A DNA stretch of 64,000 bases from Bacillus salacetis (GTDB lineage: Bacteria > Bacillota > Bacilli > Bacillales > Bacillaceae_B): NCBI RefSeq assembly GCF_003581585.1, contig NZ_QXIR01000026.1, positions 1 through 64,000 on the forward strand, in the 5' to 3' direction. Of the stretch, positions 52,384-61,060 are shown one piece after another. The notes under the pieces were generated by a model. The model saw only the letters and a program-made list of their open reading frames with translations. It did no database searches and was not told the origin of the DNA. Made by a program: the position numbers and the translations under genes. How positions within the stretch are numbered: the first letter of the stretch is position 1; every line of letters begins with the position of its first letter.

Positions 52384-52912
52384 ATGCCGTGCCTCCTTCC
52401 TCAGAATAAATCTTTTTTAGTAGTTCCTTTGCTTTCTTCATTCTGGATTTAATGGTGTTATCTTTTAGTCCAAGCGAGATTGCCATTTCCCTGATTTTTA
52501 GATGATGAAAGTAATGCAGGAACAAGACTTCCCGATACTTTTCAGGCAATTTCATGATTTTTTCAGTCAAATCTGTGTTTTCGTATGAACCAAATACTAT
52601 TTCTTCAGGCGATTTATTCTTTCCTAAGGCTAGCTCGGATATCTTGCTGCTTAATAGAACGTATTTGGCATAAGCACTTTTCCTATAATCCTTGCATTGA
52701 TTAATGGCGATCCTGAAAACCCAGGTCTTTAAGTTGGAGTCCCCATTGAATTGGTTAAAGTTCCGGTAGCATTTAATAAAGACTTCCTGTACCAAATCTT
52801 CGGCAACTTCCTTATTTTTCACATAGGTGAAATTCAAACGGTAGATGTCATCGCTAAACTGTTCGTATAGGTATTCCAGGAATTCCTCCTGAGTTGAAAA
52901 CCACTCTCTCAT
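52355..52912 (-). CDS. ECF-type RNA polymerase sigma factor
   Basis: 185 residues from the ATG at 52912 (GAGGAGGGG upstream). Region 2 (YVKNKEVAEDLVQEVFIKCY, about 31-50, and WVFRIAINQCKDY near 74) and region 4 (REVLFLHYFHHLKIREMAISLGLKDNTIKSRMKKAKELL, about 127-165) are complete. It heads an operon of anti-sigma, two permeases and a lipoprotein. A matching ECF-type promoter upstream suggests autoregulation. It is not a clear orthologue of a named Bacillus subtilis factor. Confidence 0.9.
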   Translation of the reverse strand: MREWFSTQEEFLEYLYEQFSDDIYRLNFTYVKNKEVAEDLVQEVFIKCYRNFNQFNGDSNLKTWVFRIAINQCKDYRKSAYAKYVLLSSKISELALGKNKSPEEIVFGSYENTDLTEKIMKLPEKYREVLFLHYFHHLKIREMAISLGLKDNTIKSRMKKAKELLKKIYSEEGGTAYGEGTKSTG

Positions 52913-52944
52913 TCCACCCCTCCTCTCCCAAGTCTTTCTATCTA

Positions 52945-52974
52945 TTAGACGACTCAAAAAATTTAATTGTTTAT
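52945..52974 (-). promoter_or_regulatory. Candidate ECF promoter of the sigma operon
   Basis: On the minus strand ATAAAC (52974-52969), 17 bases, then CGTCTAA (52951-52945): AAC and CGTC are the hallmarks of autoregulated ECF promoters. It lies about 35 bases ahead of the sigma start. Confidence 0.55.
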
Positions 52975-53043
52975 TTTTCTATAAATTCCTTTGCTCTATT
53001 AATTATTGCAGTTTTTGGAAATGTTACCAGTATAGAATTTATA

Positions 53044-53084
53044 ATTCAAATAATATTGAATATTAAATTCAACTATATTAGAAT
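53044..53084 (+). promoter_or_regulatory. Promoter and overlapping palindromic operator of the ArsR-type regulator gene
   Basis: TTGAAT (53056-53061), 17 bases, TAGAAT (53079-53084) form a promoter. ATTCAA half-sites at 53044 and 53067 flank TTGAAT at 53056 as inverted pairs, so the -35 is inside a palindrome (TTGAAT-ATTAA-ATTCAA). This is the expected place for autorepression. Confidence 0.6.
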
Positions 53085-53119
53085 TAATGTTGACAGCAAA
53101 TACATAGGAGGTTTTTGTT

Positions 53120-54163
53120 ATGAAACGACTTACCGGGCAAGCTCCCGTGGAATCCATTTCTTTGGAAGTCCAATGGTCCCCAATTTGGGAAGTCATCCTG
53201 GGGATTGCAGGATATACACACAGGGAACTGCGGCACACTTTTGAGATGGATGCTACCTGGCTTGCAGCCGCTGATGATATGCCGAAATCATTGGTCACTC
53301 TCCTTGAGGAAATAGAAAAGACGAATTTCTGGTACGGGATGATTATGCTGCAGAACGAGTTTGAGGCACAGAGCGTTCAAGAATTTTCGAATAAGCTCGC
53401 TGCACTTTCTCCTTCTTCCTTTTATGAAATCCTTCTGCCCTATAAAGGGAGAGATTATGAATCTCTTCGAAAAGATGCAGCTGCCGAGAATGCTAAGCAG
53501 GAATTATTTCAGGACTATGCCGCTATTTTTGACAATCACGAATATTTTGGCGGCTATGTTGAGAAACTCGGCCAGTACTCCCAGAAGGAAATGTCTGATC
53601 TTGTCGTAAGCACTATAAAGGGCTGGCACAGCTGGATCAGCCAGCAAGGCTGCTGGAAGAAATGGGTGCGGGCTCTTGAATTTGAAGGGCAGCAGAATCG
53701 TTCACTTGATTTCTCAAAACCATTTGAGGAAATTGACCGGGTGACTGGCGGAGTGAAATATCTTCCTGAGCCTTCCGTGTGGACTGTGAAAATGATTCCG
53801 CATGTCTCCTACCGGCCGTGGCTCCTGGAAAACCGTACTTTTGATACGAAGCTGTTTTTTTATCCAATTAAAGATGCGTTCCTGACAGAACCTGGTGAAC
53901 CTCCTGCCGAATTGGTCCGCGGGCATAAAGCATTGGGAGACGAACTAAGGCTGAAGATACTTTATCATCTATTGAAAGGACCCCTGTCCCTTCAGGATAT
54001 AAGCATGCACTTTAAAACCTCTAAGACACGTCTTCACCATCAGCTTTCATTATTGAAAGCTGCCAGGTTTGTTTCCGTGGAGAAAGGAATTTATTCAGTA
54101 AACCCTGAACAGGTTCAGTCGTTTTCTGAGAAGCTGACTCATTTCCTGGATGTTAAGGAATGA
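53120..54163 (+). CDS. ArsR-type transcriptional regulator with large N-terminal domain (DUF5937-like)
   Basis: 347 residues. The N-terminal 250 residues are a helical domain of the type annotated DUF5937; the C-terminus is a winged helix (GHKALGDELRLKILYHLL near 267; DISMHFKTSKTRLHHQLSLLKAARFV near 290). AGGAGG precedes the ATG. It overlaps the MFS gene by 4 bp and probably represses both, through the palindromes in its promoter. Confidence 0.82.
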   Translation: MKRLTGQAPVESISLEVQWSPIWEVILGIAGYTHRELRHTFEMDATWLAAADDMPKSLVTLLEEIEKTNFWYGMIMLQNEFEAQSVQEFSNKLAALSPSSFYEILLPYKGRDYESLRKDAAAENAKQELFQDYAAIFDNHEYFGGYVEKLGQYSQKEMSDLVVSTIKGWHSWISQQGCWKKWVRALEFEGQQNRSLDFSKPFEEIDRVTGGVKYLPEPSVWTVKMIPHVSYRPWLLENRTFDTKLFFYPIKDAFLTEPGEPPAELVRGHKALGDELRLKILYHLLKGPLSLQDISMHFKTSKTRLHHQLSLLKAARFVSVEKGIYSVNPEQVQSFSEKLTHFLDVKE

Positions 54164-55371
54164 AGAAGTTTTCCAGGTCTTTTAAAGCTCTTTGGACAGG
54201 AGAGATCGTTTCTGAATTTGGCGGGGCAGCGGGAGGAATCATCAATGGCCTGCTGCTTTTTGAACTGACAGGATCCAAAGAGTGGATGGGTGCACTATGG
54301 CTGGTATACTTTCTTCCTTCACTAATCTTACAAGGCATCAGTGCCCCTTTTTTGAATCATGTAATCAAGGAAAGAGTGTTAAAGAACATTCAATTGATAC
54401 GGGCATTCTCCTATTTACTGCCTTTGTTGGGGTATTTGCTGGGCTCTCAATCTGCAGTTATCCTGGGATTGATTGTACTGCAATGCTTTTTGGGCTTGAT
54501 GCAGCCTATTTATGCCAGTCTATCCTTTTCGCTTCTTCCACAGTTATGTAGGGATGAAGAACTGGAAAACGCCAATGGGCTGCTGGACGGCACCATCAGG
54601 TTGATGAGCTTCCTTGCTCCCGGGGTGACCTCCCTGCTGCTCATCTTCATGCCGCTTCCTTTCATTTACGGCATTTCAGCTGCTATGTTTCTGGCAAGCT
54701 ACATTGCACTCTCTCAAATTCCACCTTCGAATACGAAAGAGGCCGCCGTATGGACAAAGAAATTTTGGTGGAAGGAAATGCGGGAAGGCTATAGAACATT
54801 CTTTCAATTTCCTCAGTTAATGCGGCTTACGATATTGACGTCCACCGTACAGTTTGCTGTTGGGACTACATTGGTACTGAGTATCCCTTACATTCGGAGA
54901 GACCTTCAGGGGCAGTCATGGGAATACGCAATTTTTTCAGGAGCTTTTCCTGTCGGGTATGCTCTCGGCATGCTTTTGCTTAACAGGCTTCCCAAGAACC
55001 CTCATACCATGTATCTTGGCTTAGCAGGAGGCGGCTTCTCATTTGTGCTGCTCTTCTTTGTCCATTCCATCCCTCTTGCCTGGCTTTGTGAATTGTTTGG
55101 CGGGATCTTGTTCCCGCTTTTCAATGCTCAAAATTCGGCAATTTTCCAGCGGGAAGCACCAAGGGACCGTCTTACCCAGCTAAGCAGCGTCAGACTCCTG
55201 TTCATCAGAATTACTATGCCTCTGGGAGTCCTGTTTGCCTCTTCAACCCTTCTGCCGGTTACGACACGCCAGGCATACTTGATGATTGGACTGATCATCG
55301 CAATACCTGGATTATATTATCTATTTTCCTCCTTCACCCGGCCCCGAGAACAGCTTAAGAAGGCAGGGTAA
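54160..55371 (+). CDS. MFS transporter
   Basis: 403 residues, about twelve helices, ATGA overlap with the regulator gene. Opening WTGEIVSEFGGAAGGIINGLLLFEL and the internal repeat of helices fit the DHA3-like exporters. Co-expression with its regulator suggests an inducible efflux pump of unknown substrate. Strong terminator downstream. Confidence 0.85.
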   Translation: MKKFSRSFKALWTGEIVSEFGGAAGGIINGLLLFELTGSKEWMGALWLVYFLPSLILQGISAPFLNHVIKERVLKNIQLIRAFSYLLPLLGYLLGSQSAVILGLIVLQCFLGLMQPIYASLSFSLLPQLCRDEELENANGLLDGTIRLMSFLAPGVTSLLLIFMPLPFIYGISAAMFLASYIALSQIPPSNTKEAAVWTKKFWWKEMREGYRTFFQFPQLMRLTILTSTVQFAVGTTLVLSIPYIRRDLQGQSWEYAIFSGAFPVGYALGMLLLNRLPKNPHTMYLGLAGGGFSFVLLFFVHSIPLAWLCELFGGILFPLFNAQNSAIFQREAPRDRLTQLSSVRLLFIRITMPLGVLFASSTLLPVTTRQAYLMIGLIIAIPGLYYLFSSFTRPREQLKKAG

Positions 55372-55374
55372 CGA

Positions 55375-55411
55375 AAACGGTCAGGCACAGTAAGTTTGTG
55401 CCTGACCGTTT
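55375..55411 (+). terminator. Strong intrinsic terminator
   Basis: Perfect 15-bp arms AAACGGTCAGGCACA and TGTGCCTGACCGTTT with a 7-base loop. It ends the regulator-MFS operon, and the symmetrical A/T flanks would let it act on both strands. Confidence 0.92.
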
Positions 55412-55518
55412 ATTAAATCTAGCAATATTCCTATTGATTCGGCAGATACGCCCTCCCTATCTTAAGCTGAATTCATATACTAAATAGAAATAGTAAATAA
55501 CTTGAGAGGAGGATTCAA

Positions 55519-55602
55519 ATGGATTGGAGTGATTTTGTAAACTGGCTTTATGAAACGTTAATCAACGATCTCAAGGCACAATGCCAAAACATGAAACAAT
55601 AA
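55519..55602 (+). CDS. 27-residue peptide with a strong ribosome site
   Basis: GAGGAGGATTCAA-ATG, then MDWSDFVNWLYETLINDLKA plus QCQNMKQ and TAA. The middle can form an amphipathic helix with aromatic residues on one face. Upstream CATATACTA resembles the -10 of sporulation sigma factors (E/K type), with no clear -35. No family recognised; it could be a small sporulation or signalling peptide. Confidence 0.55.
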   Translation: MDWSDFVNWLYETLINDLKAQCQNMKQ

Positions 55603-55724
55603 CCAACAGAATCGCAGGTACAGGAACTCACCGATTCAGAGTCAGTGTAAAAGTTTAACGCTCTGCAATTCAAATGAATGTAAATGGCTGGTTGCAGATT
55701 CGGTGAATATCTTAGGACAACTAC

Positions 55725-55931
55725 CTATATACGATTCCTTTTTTTAAAGAAATTAGAAAGTACAATCAAAATGATTCCCGCAATAATAGCCGGAATAGAG
55801 ATCGTTGGGAAGAATTCCGGTCCATCTTCTATAATTCCTACAGATGAATTGAAGATAAAACCAAATATAAACAATAAAAATCCCAGCCAAAAAAGGACTT
55901 TTCCAAGCAAGGTTTGATGGTTCAACGTCAT
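55725..55931 (-). CDS. Small two-helix membrane protein
   Basis: 68 residues from the ATG at 55931 (AAGGGAGAA). Helices at about residues 9-27 and 40-60 and a basic tail (KKRNRI). Array 4 lies directly upstream. Family unknown. Confidence 0.75.
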   Translation of the reverse strand: MTLNHQTLLGKVLFWLGFLLFIFGFIFNSSVGIIEDGPEFFPTISIPAIIAGIILIVLSNFFKKRNRI

Positions 55932-56015
55932 TTCTCCCTTCATTAAATATAAGAATAACAAAGTTTTGAGTGATTTGAGTGCGAGTCTTTGATGGTAGGA
56001 ATTCTACGGAATGCT

Positions 56016-56835
56016 TGGTCAATCAGAGCCTAAATGGTCCGGTGCGATGCTGGGTTCTCTGTGATGCCGGCCCAATCAGGGCTTAAATGGGCCGTTGTGT
56101 TGCTGACATCTCTTGGATGCTGGCCCAATTAGGGCTTAAATGGGCCATTGAGCTGCTGGGTTCTCTTGAATGTTGGCCCAATTAGGGCTTAAATGGGCCG
56201 TTGAGTTGCTGGCATCTCTTGGATGCTGGGCCAATTAGGGCATAAATGGGCCGTTGATCTGCTGGGTTCTCTTGAATGCTCGCTCAATTAGGGCTTAAAT
56301 GGGCCGTTGAGTTGCTGGGTTCTCTTGAATGTTGGGCCAATTAGGGCTTAAATGGGCCGTTGAGTTGCTGGGTTCTCTTGAATGTTGGCCCAATTAGGGC
56401 ATAAATGGGCCGTTGAGTTGCTGGCATCTCTTGGATGCTGGGCCAATTAGAGCTTAAATGGTCCGTTGAGTTGCTGGCATCTCTTGGATGCTGGGCCAAT
56501 TAGGACTTAAATGGTCCGTTGAGTTGCTGGCATCTCTTGAATGCAGGCCCAATTAGAGCGTAAATGGGCCGGTGCAATGCTGGGTTCTGAGGTATCTTGG
56601 CTCAATTAGAGCATAAATAGGCCGTTGAGATGCTGGGTTCTCGGGGATGCTGGCCCAATTAGGGCATAAATGGGCCGTTGAGATGCTGGGTTCTCCGGGA
56701 CCCTGCCCCAAATAGAGCATGAATAGGCCGGTGGGATGCTGGATTCTCCGGGCTGCCGGCCCAACTAGAGTCTAAATAGGCCGGTTTGATGCTGGATTCA
56801 TGTGGATCCTGGCCCATTAATTTTATTTTGGCCAA
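56016..56835. repeat. Tandem palindromic repeat array 4 (53-bp period, 16 units)
   Basis: GGCCCA ... TGGGCC palindromes (25 bp, centre ATTAGGGCTTAAA) start at 56016, 56069, 56122, 56175, 56228, 56281 and on to 56811, exactly 53 bp apart. Spacers alternate between GCTGGGTTCTCTTGAATG-like and GCTGGCATCTCTTGGATG-like. Outer units are more degenerate. It fills 820 bp of non-coding DNA; the remaining 250 bp to 57085 hold nothing recognised. The period excludes coding. Confidence 0.95.
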
Positions 56836-57084
56836 CAAAACCTGAAACCACACACAATAACGGTACATTAAGTGATTACTAACCTTATAGGTTCCAGGCC
56901 TATCTGTTGGACATCTTAAACGCTCTAAGGTATTAACTGGTCTGCTGCAAAAAACCACCATATACTAAATTAGTATTCTAAAAATCTCTCAATTTATATC
57001 CCAGCATATCAAAATCCATATGGAAATGAATGCTAAAATAGTGTTTTATAACTTGAAACCTCCCTTTGATAGAGAAGCCTTCTT

Positions 57085-57771
57085 TTACTCATAATTAATT
57101 TGCTTTTCATTCACGTAATCCAGCACTTCGCTGGCTGCCTGGAATTCGTCCCTCATTTCTGAAGGGATTTTATCAAGTTCGCCAGGTCCTGTGATTCCCG
57201 TTTTTGCCAAGACTTGTTGATAGACCATCAAGGCATCGATATATGCGTCGTATTCCTCGGAAGTCAATACTTCCTGGCTTGATACCAGGCCATTCAATTG
57301 GTCAAAATATGGCTGTATATCAAATAACGTTTTCTTTTGTATCTCAAGCTGTTCCGGCGGCAGTTGAGAATAGTCGATGTTGCCATTTTCATTCGCATAT
57401 TCCAGTTTACTCTCTGTGAGGACACTCAGGAGTTCTTTAAAGTGCTTGTAATCTTCTTTACTCAAATCGCCTTTTGCCTGAGACATCTTAGCATCAAGAA
57501 GAAAATATCCTTCCATTGTAGCGCTGGATATTCGGGCTTTAAGAGTTTCAAAGGAACCGTATAATTCATCTGCCAAGAAAGTTTGATAGGCAAATGCCCC
57601 TGTAGGAACAAGCAGTGACATGGCGAGAACAACTGAAGCCAAATGTTTCTTGGTAAACCGTTTAACCCCTGCACCTTTTTCCAGCTGGGCTTGTTTGACA
57701 CCCAATCTTGACCGGTCTCCCAGACGATGAGGTATCGCTATCTTACTTATTTCCTGTTTGATATCACTCAT
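57085..57771 (-). CDS. Predicted anti-sigma factor (DUF3600-like)
   Basis: 228 residues from the ATG at 57771 (AGGAGGCGGATGTTA). A cytoplasmic N-terminus (MSDIKQEISKIAIPHRLGDR), one helix (HLASVVLAMSLLVPTGAFAY, near 42-62), and an extracytoplasmic helical domain like DUF3600. It overlaps the sigma gene by 8 bp. Its sigma gene is broken, so the anti-sigma may now have no working partner. Confidence 0.78.
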   Translation of the reverse strand: MSDIKQEISKIAIPHRLGDRSRLGVKQAQLEKGAGVKRFTKKHLASVVLAMSLLVPTGAFAYQTFLADELYGSFETLKARISSATMEGYFLLDAKMSQAKGDLSKEDYKHFKELLSVLTESKLEYANENGNIDYSQLPPEQLEIQKKTLFDIQPYFDQLNGLVSSQEVLTSEEYDAYIDALMVYQQVLAKTGITGPGELDKIPSEMRDEFQAASEVLDYVNEKQINYE

Positions 57772-58297
57772 TAACATCCGCCTCCTTAAACTGCTTTCGC
57801 AATCTTCCCAATGCACGGTAAAGAATGGTTTTTGCCGTTCCTAACGGAATTTCAAGAATTTCTGCCATCTCTTTGAAAGAGTACCCTTCATAGAATCGAA
57901 GAAGGACGACACTTTTCTCCTCTTCATTTAATTCTTCAAGCAGTTCCTGAAGAGTGATGGATAATAGGGGATCCTGAACAACCGGTCCCATATAATCCTC
58001 ATAGTCAGGCTTGAGGAGAATCACTTTCTTATTCTTCTTGATGACATTTAAGGAACTTGTTATCGCGATTCTAATCAGCCAGGTTTTAAAATAATTTGGA
58101 TCTTTCAACGTTTCTATGTTTTTAAAGGCACGGTATGCTACTTCCTGGACAACATCCAGTGCATCGTCCTCATTTTTCACATAGAGATAAGCCATTCGGT
58201 AAAGGTCCTCTTCTTAACGCTGGAAAAGTTTCAGGAAAGCCTTGCCGTTTCCCTTTTGTGCTTTCTTCACTAATTTAATGATGATTTTCCACCCCAT
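57764..58297 (-). pseudogene. ECF sigma factor gene with an in-frame TAA near its start
   Basis: The 143-codon frame from 58195 (MAYLYVKNEDDALDVVQEV..) contains most of region 2 and region 4 (YEGYSFKEMAEILEIPLGTAK), but begins in the middle of region 2. Reading upstream in the same frame gives LVKKAQKGNGKAFLKLFQR, a TAA (58216-58214), then EEDLYRMAYLYVKN. The family has a tyrosine at that place, so a TAT-to-TAA change fits. Internal start at the ATG would give a truncated factor. Confidence 0.75.
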
Positions 58298-58363
58298 TTA
58301 TTGGAACGTTCATTCATTAGACAACACTGACCAGTATTTGGCTTTAAAAATCTTCAAAAAAAA

Positions 58364-58390
58364 AATCAGAGACTGGGTAAATCTCTGATT
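58364..58390 (-). terminator. Terminator of the Nudix gene
   Basis: AATCAGAGA (58364-58372) pairs with TCTCTGATT (58382-58390); on the minus strand a run of nine or more T follows. It overlaps the stop codon of the gene. Confidence 0.88.
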
Positions 58391-58829
58391 ATCTATGTAT
58401 TTTCAGTTTTTGTTGTAGCAGCTTTTCTGCTTGGTTGATATTTTTCTTTAAATACAGTGGCAGGTCTTCCTGCTCGCAGATTTCTGATGCAGTCATCCAA
58501 ATAACCGCATCCACTTCTTCACTGCTCTTGGCAAAAGGTTCGCCTGAATACCACTGACATAGAAAAACAATGTCGACTACATGAATCCCTTTATCGGTTA
58601 CAAACGATGAACTGTTTACATAAACAGGATCTGTCACCTGGCATCCAACTTCTTCATCGACTTCCCTTTGTAAGGTTCGTTCAAGAATGTCCGATGAGTC
58701 ACCCTCCAGGTCACATTTTCCACCTACAAGGGACAGACACCCTGCAGCGTGTTCTTCCTTTTCACTTCTACGGATCAGCAGCCATTTACCATTGCGATGA
58801 ATGGCTGCTTCCACATTTACTACAAACAT
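58389..58829 (-). CDS. Nudix hydrolase
   Basis: 146 residues. Nudix box GGKCDLEGDSSDILERTLQR-EVDEEVG (near 37-62) is two or more residues longer in its first loop than the standard pattern but keeps the REVDEE core. C-terminal region EEVDAVIWMTASEI is typical. Soluble, substrate unknown. Confidence 0.82.
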   Translation of the reverse strand: MFVVNVEAAIHRNGKWLLIRRSEKEEHAAGCLSLVGGKCDLEGDSSDILERTLQREVDEEVGCQVTDPVYVNSSSFVTDKGIHVVDIVFLCQWYSGEPFAKSSEEVDAVIWMTASEICEQEDLPLYLKKNINQAEKLLQQKLKIHR

Positions 58830-58880
58830 TTCAATGCCCCTTTTCCTTTTATAGTGCAGCTTTATTTAGAGATAGAAAGT

Positions 58881-59333
58881 TTAGTCAAACTGAATATCAA
58901 TTATTTCTGCTTCTTGTTCGTCTCCATACAGAGTAACGGCTGCCGTCTGTTCATCCTTCCAATTTATCGAAACATTCGAGGAGCTGAGTGGTTTCCCGTC
59001 GTTTGCAATACTGGTGTCAATGTGGCTGCTCCCATACTTTATCCTGACAGAGGAAGCCCCAAGCAGAAAAGCATCCCCTGTTTCTACCACTTCAATTGTA
59101 TTGGTATTAGCTGGTGAGCGGCTTATAGAAAGTTGATTTTCTTCCAAAAACATATCATATGAAAATTGGACAGCATGGTACAGGACATAAACGGCTGGAA
59201 TCCCGATTAGAATGGCAATCCAGACCAGGCATCCCCATTTGGCCTTTTTCTTTATTTGCTGAACTTCTTGATCTTGTTGCTCATCCAATTTAACCAGTCC
59301 CTCCTGTAACTCCTTTGAAACTGTTTTCTTCAA
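58881..59333 (-). CDS. Membrane-anchored extracytoplasmic protein (DUF5412-like)
   Basis: 150 residues: cytoplasmic coiled coil (KLDEQQDQEVQQIKKKAKW), one helix (GCLVWIAILIGIPAVYVLYHA, near 34-54) and a beta-rich outer domain (NTIEVVETGDAFLLGASSVRIKYG). The outer part resembles DUF5412 proteins of Bacillus; tentative. The 280 bp downstream hold no recognised feature. Confidence 0.68.
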   Translation of the reverse strand: MKKTVSKELQEGLVKLDEQQDQEVQQIKKKAKWGCLVWIAILIGIPAVYVLYHAVQFSYDMFLEENQLSISRSPANTNTIEVVETGDAFLLGASSVRIKYGSSHIDTSIANDGKPLSSSNVSINWKDEQTAAVTLYGDEQEAEIIDIQFD

Positions 59334-59612
59334 TTGTGACCAGATGCCAAAGAAGCCTGCTGGGTTTGAACCAACAGATTTCTTATTTTTTTGTTACCTT
59401 CAGCAGTGTTATCCTCAGGTTATCACTGCTAAAAATGCTTCATAACATACTATCATGATATGGCCGGTTTCTCCCTTGCATATCTGAATACCAGCGTGTA
59501 AATTTCAGTTAATATAATCTCTCTGCTTGGTCAGTAATACCTCTCCAGGAGGAATGAAACTTGATACTTTCTTCCGTTTTGACTTAGGACGGTTTAATGG
59601 GACTCCTCTCGA

Positions 59613-61037
59613 TCAATCACTTTCTTTAATAATCCCGGTTTCAACATAACTGACTTTTCCTGTATGCGCGTTGATTTTCTCAATATGCCCGCTTGAACCT
59701 GGGAAATCCACTAAGTAAGAGAGTGTATAAATGCTGGGATCATCAAGGGTCTTAATACAACGGGAAAGTTTCATTTTCAGTTCCTTAAAGAATAGTTCTT
59801 CTGCTTCCTCCTTAGTTACGACAGGGGTCAGTTCCACCTTTTCCAAGCAAGTTTCTTGTTCAGGTGTCAGACGCGTGACAGAGCATTCCCGGATGGTGCC
59901 TGTGTATAATCCAACATGTACGTGTGCTTCCCGACCTTCAATCCGGTATCCAGCATGCTCCCTGTAAAAAGTGAACATTTGAGCGGGTTCAAAATCGAAG
60001 AATACGTCTTCATCCTCAGCTTCCTCTTCCACCAGCTCTTCATCATATAATGGCTCATTATCGCAGGTCAGAACGGGTTTTTCCAATACATACTTAGCGT
60101 GAATTTCGCCTTCTGCCAGCTCCATGTATTCCAGCGCATATTCCTGCAACTCCTGTAAACTCAAAGGAGCACCTTCTTCAAGCCTGTTGTAAGGCACATT
60201 GGAATAGCTGAAGTGACCCGAAGCATCGGAAAACATCGAGATAACGGGCTCCTCCTCTTCTGAATCTGCATGGGGATTTATCCATATGACAGATGCATCT
60301 TCACCTGTTGCTTTCACTAAATTTTTGCTTACTGCCAGCATGTCTTCCATTGTTCTGGAAGATTTAACTTTTTGGATCTTTTCTGTAGGAAGTTCCCCGG
60401 CATCCATAAATGCAGTAACAGTATCAATTTCTCCATTGATACTGACGCCCATGATGTCATGATTGGTACGATATATCAATTCAGCCGCAGGAGTTGAACC
60501 AAGCTCTTCCCTATGCGGGACATTCAGTGATAGCTGTACAGAATCTGCTCTTCTTAAAATCTGTTTAGCTCCTTCACTGGAGACTGCAATCTCAGGATAC
60601 TCAAGCTCATATTCATCCTGTCCGATATTAGCTGATATCAATAATCCTTCTCTTGTAAAACAAAGGGTGCAGCCTGTATGAGGAATAGGAATGCCAAGCT
60701 CAGGGTCATGTTCTTCATAAATGACCATGAAATTGTCTTCAGTCCATTCATTCAGCATGCTGAAATGCACTTCCCGGTCAACGAATGAGTCCACAAAGGC
60801 TTGAGCCGTCTCCAGTATTATTTCTTTGTTCAGCGGGGATACATCATGGCCTGGTTCCATATCATCATCCACAGGTTCGATTTCAAAGCCAGTGAATTTC
60901 CCTCCCTCCATATTGACATATCCATACACTTGTCCGGTTTCTATATCAACGATGTCATAGGAAAACTCTTCTTCAACTATTTTCACCTTTGCTTTTCCTG
61001 CCATAAATGGCTGCAGCTTCTTTTCCAAGTCGTTCAT
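59613..61037 (-). CDS. YcdB/YcdC-like (PepSY-type repeat) protein
   Basis: 474 residues, acidic and soluble without a signal peptide, built of repeated PepSY-like modules (IVEEEFSYDIVDIETGQVYGYV; TPVVTKEEAEELFFKEL; YLVDFPGSSGHIEKINAHTG). This fits the YcdB/YcdC domain family. GAGGAGCTTTAGAG precedes the ATG. It is third in the sigM-like operon, in the place of yhdK, 23 bases past the anti-sigma gene. Confidence 0.65.
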   Translation of the reverse strand: MNDLEKKLQPFMAGKAKVKIVEEEFSYDIVDIETGQVYGYVNMEGGKFTGFEIEPVDDDMEPGHDVSPLNKEIILETAQAFVDSFVDREVHFSMLNEWTEDNFMVIYEEHDPELGIPIPHTGCTLCFTREGLLISANIGQDEYELEYPEIAVSSEGAKQILRRADSVQLSLNVPHREELGSTPAAELIYRTNHDIMGVSINGEIDTVTAFMDAGELPTEKIQKVKSSRTMEDMLAVSKNLVKATGEDASVIWINPHADSEEEEPVISMFSDASGHFSYSNVPYNRLEEGAPLSLQELQEYALEYMELAEGEIHAKYVLEKPVLTCDNEPLYDEELVEEEAEDEDVFFDFEPAQMFTFYREHAGYRIEGREAHVHVGLYTGTIRECSVTRLTPEQETCLEKVELTPVVTKEEAEELFFKELKMKLSRCIKTLDDPSIYTLSYLVDFPGSSGHIEKINAHTGKVSYVETGIIKESD

Positions 61038-61060
61038 CTCTAAAGCTCCTCTTCTCTTAT

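Noticed and set aside
56659..56961. A 100-residue frame at the edge of array 4
   Set aside because: Runs through palindromic repeat DNA with no ribosome site and no protein-like composition.
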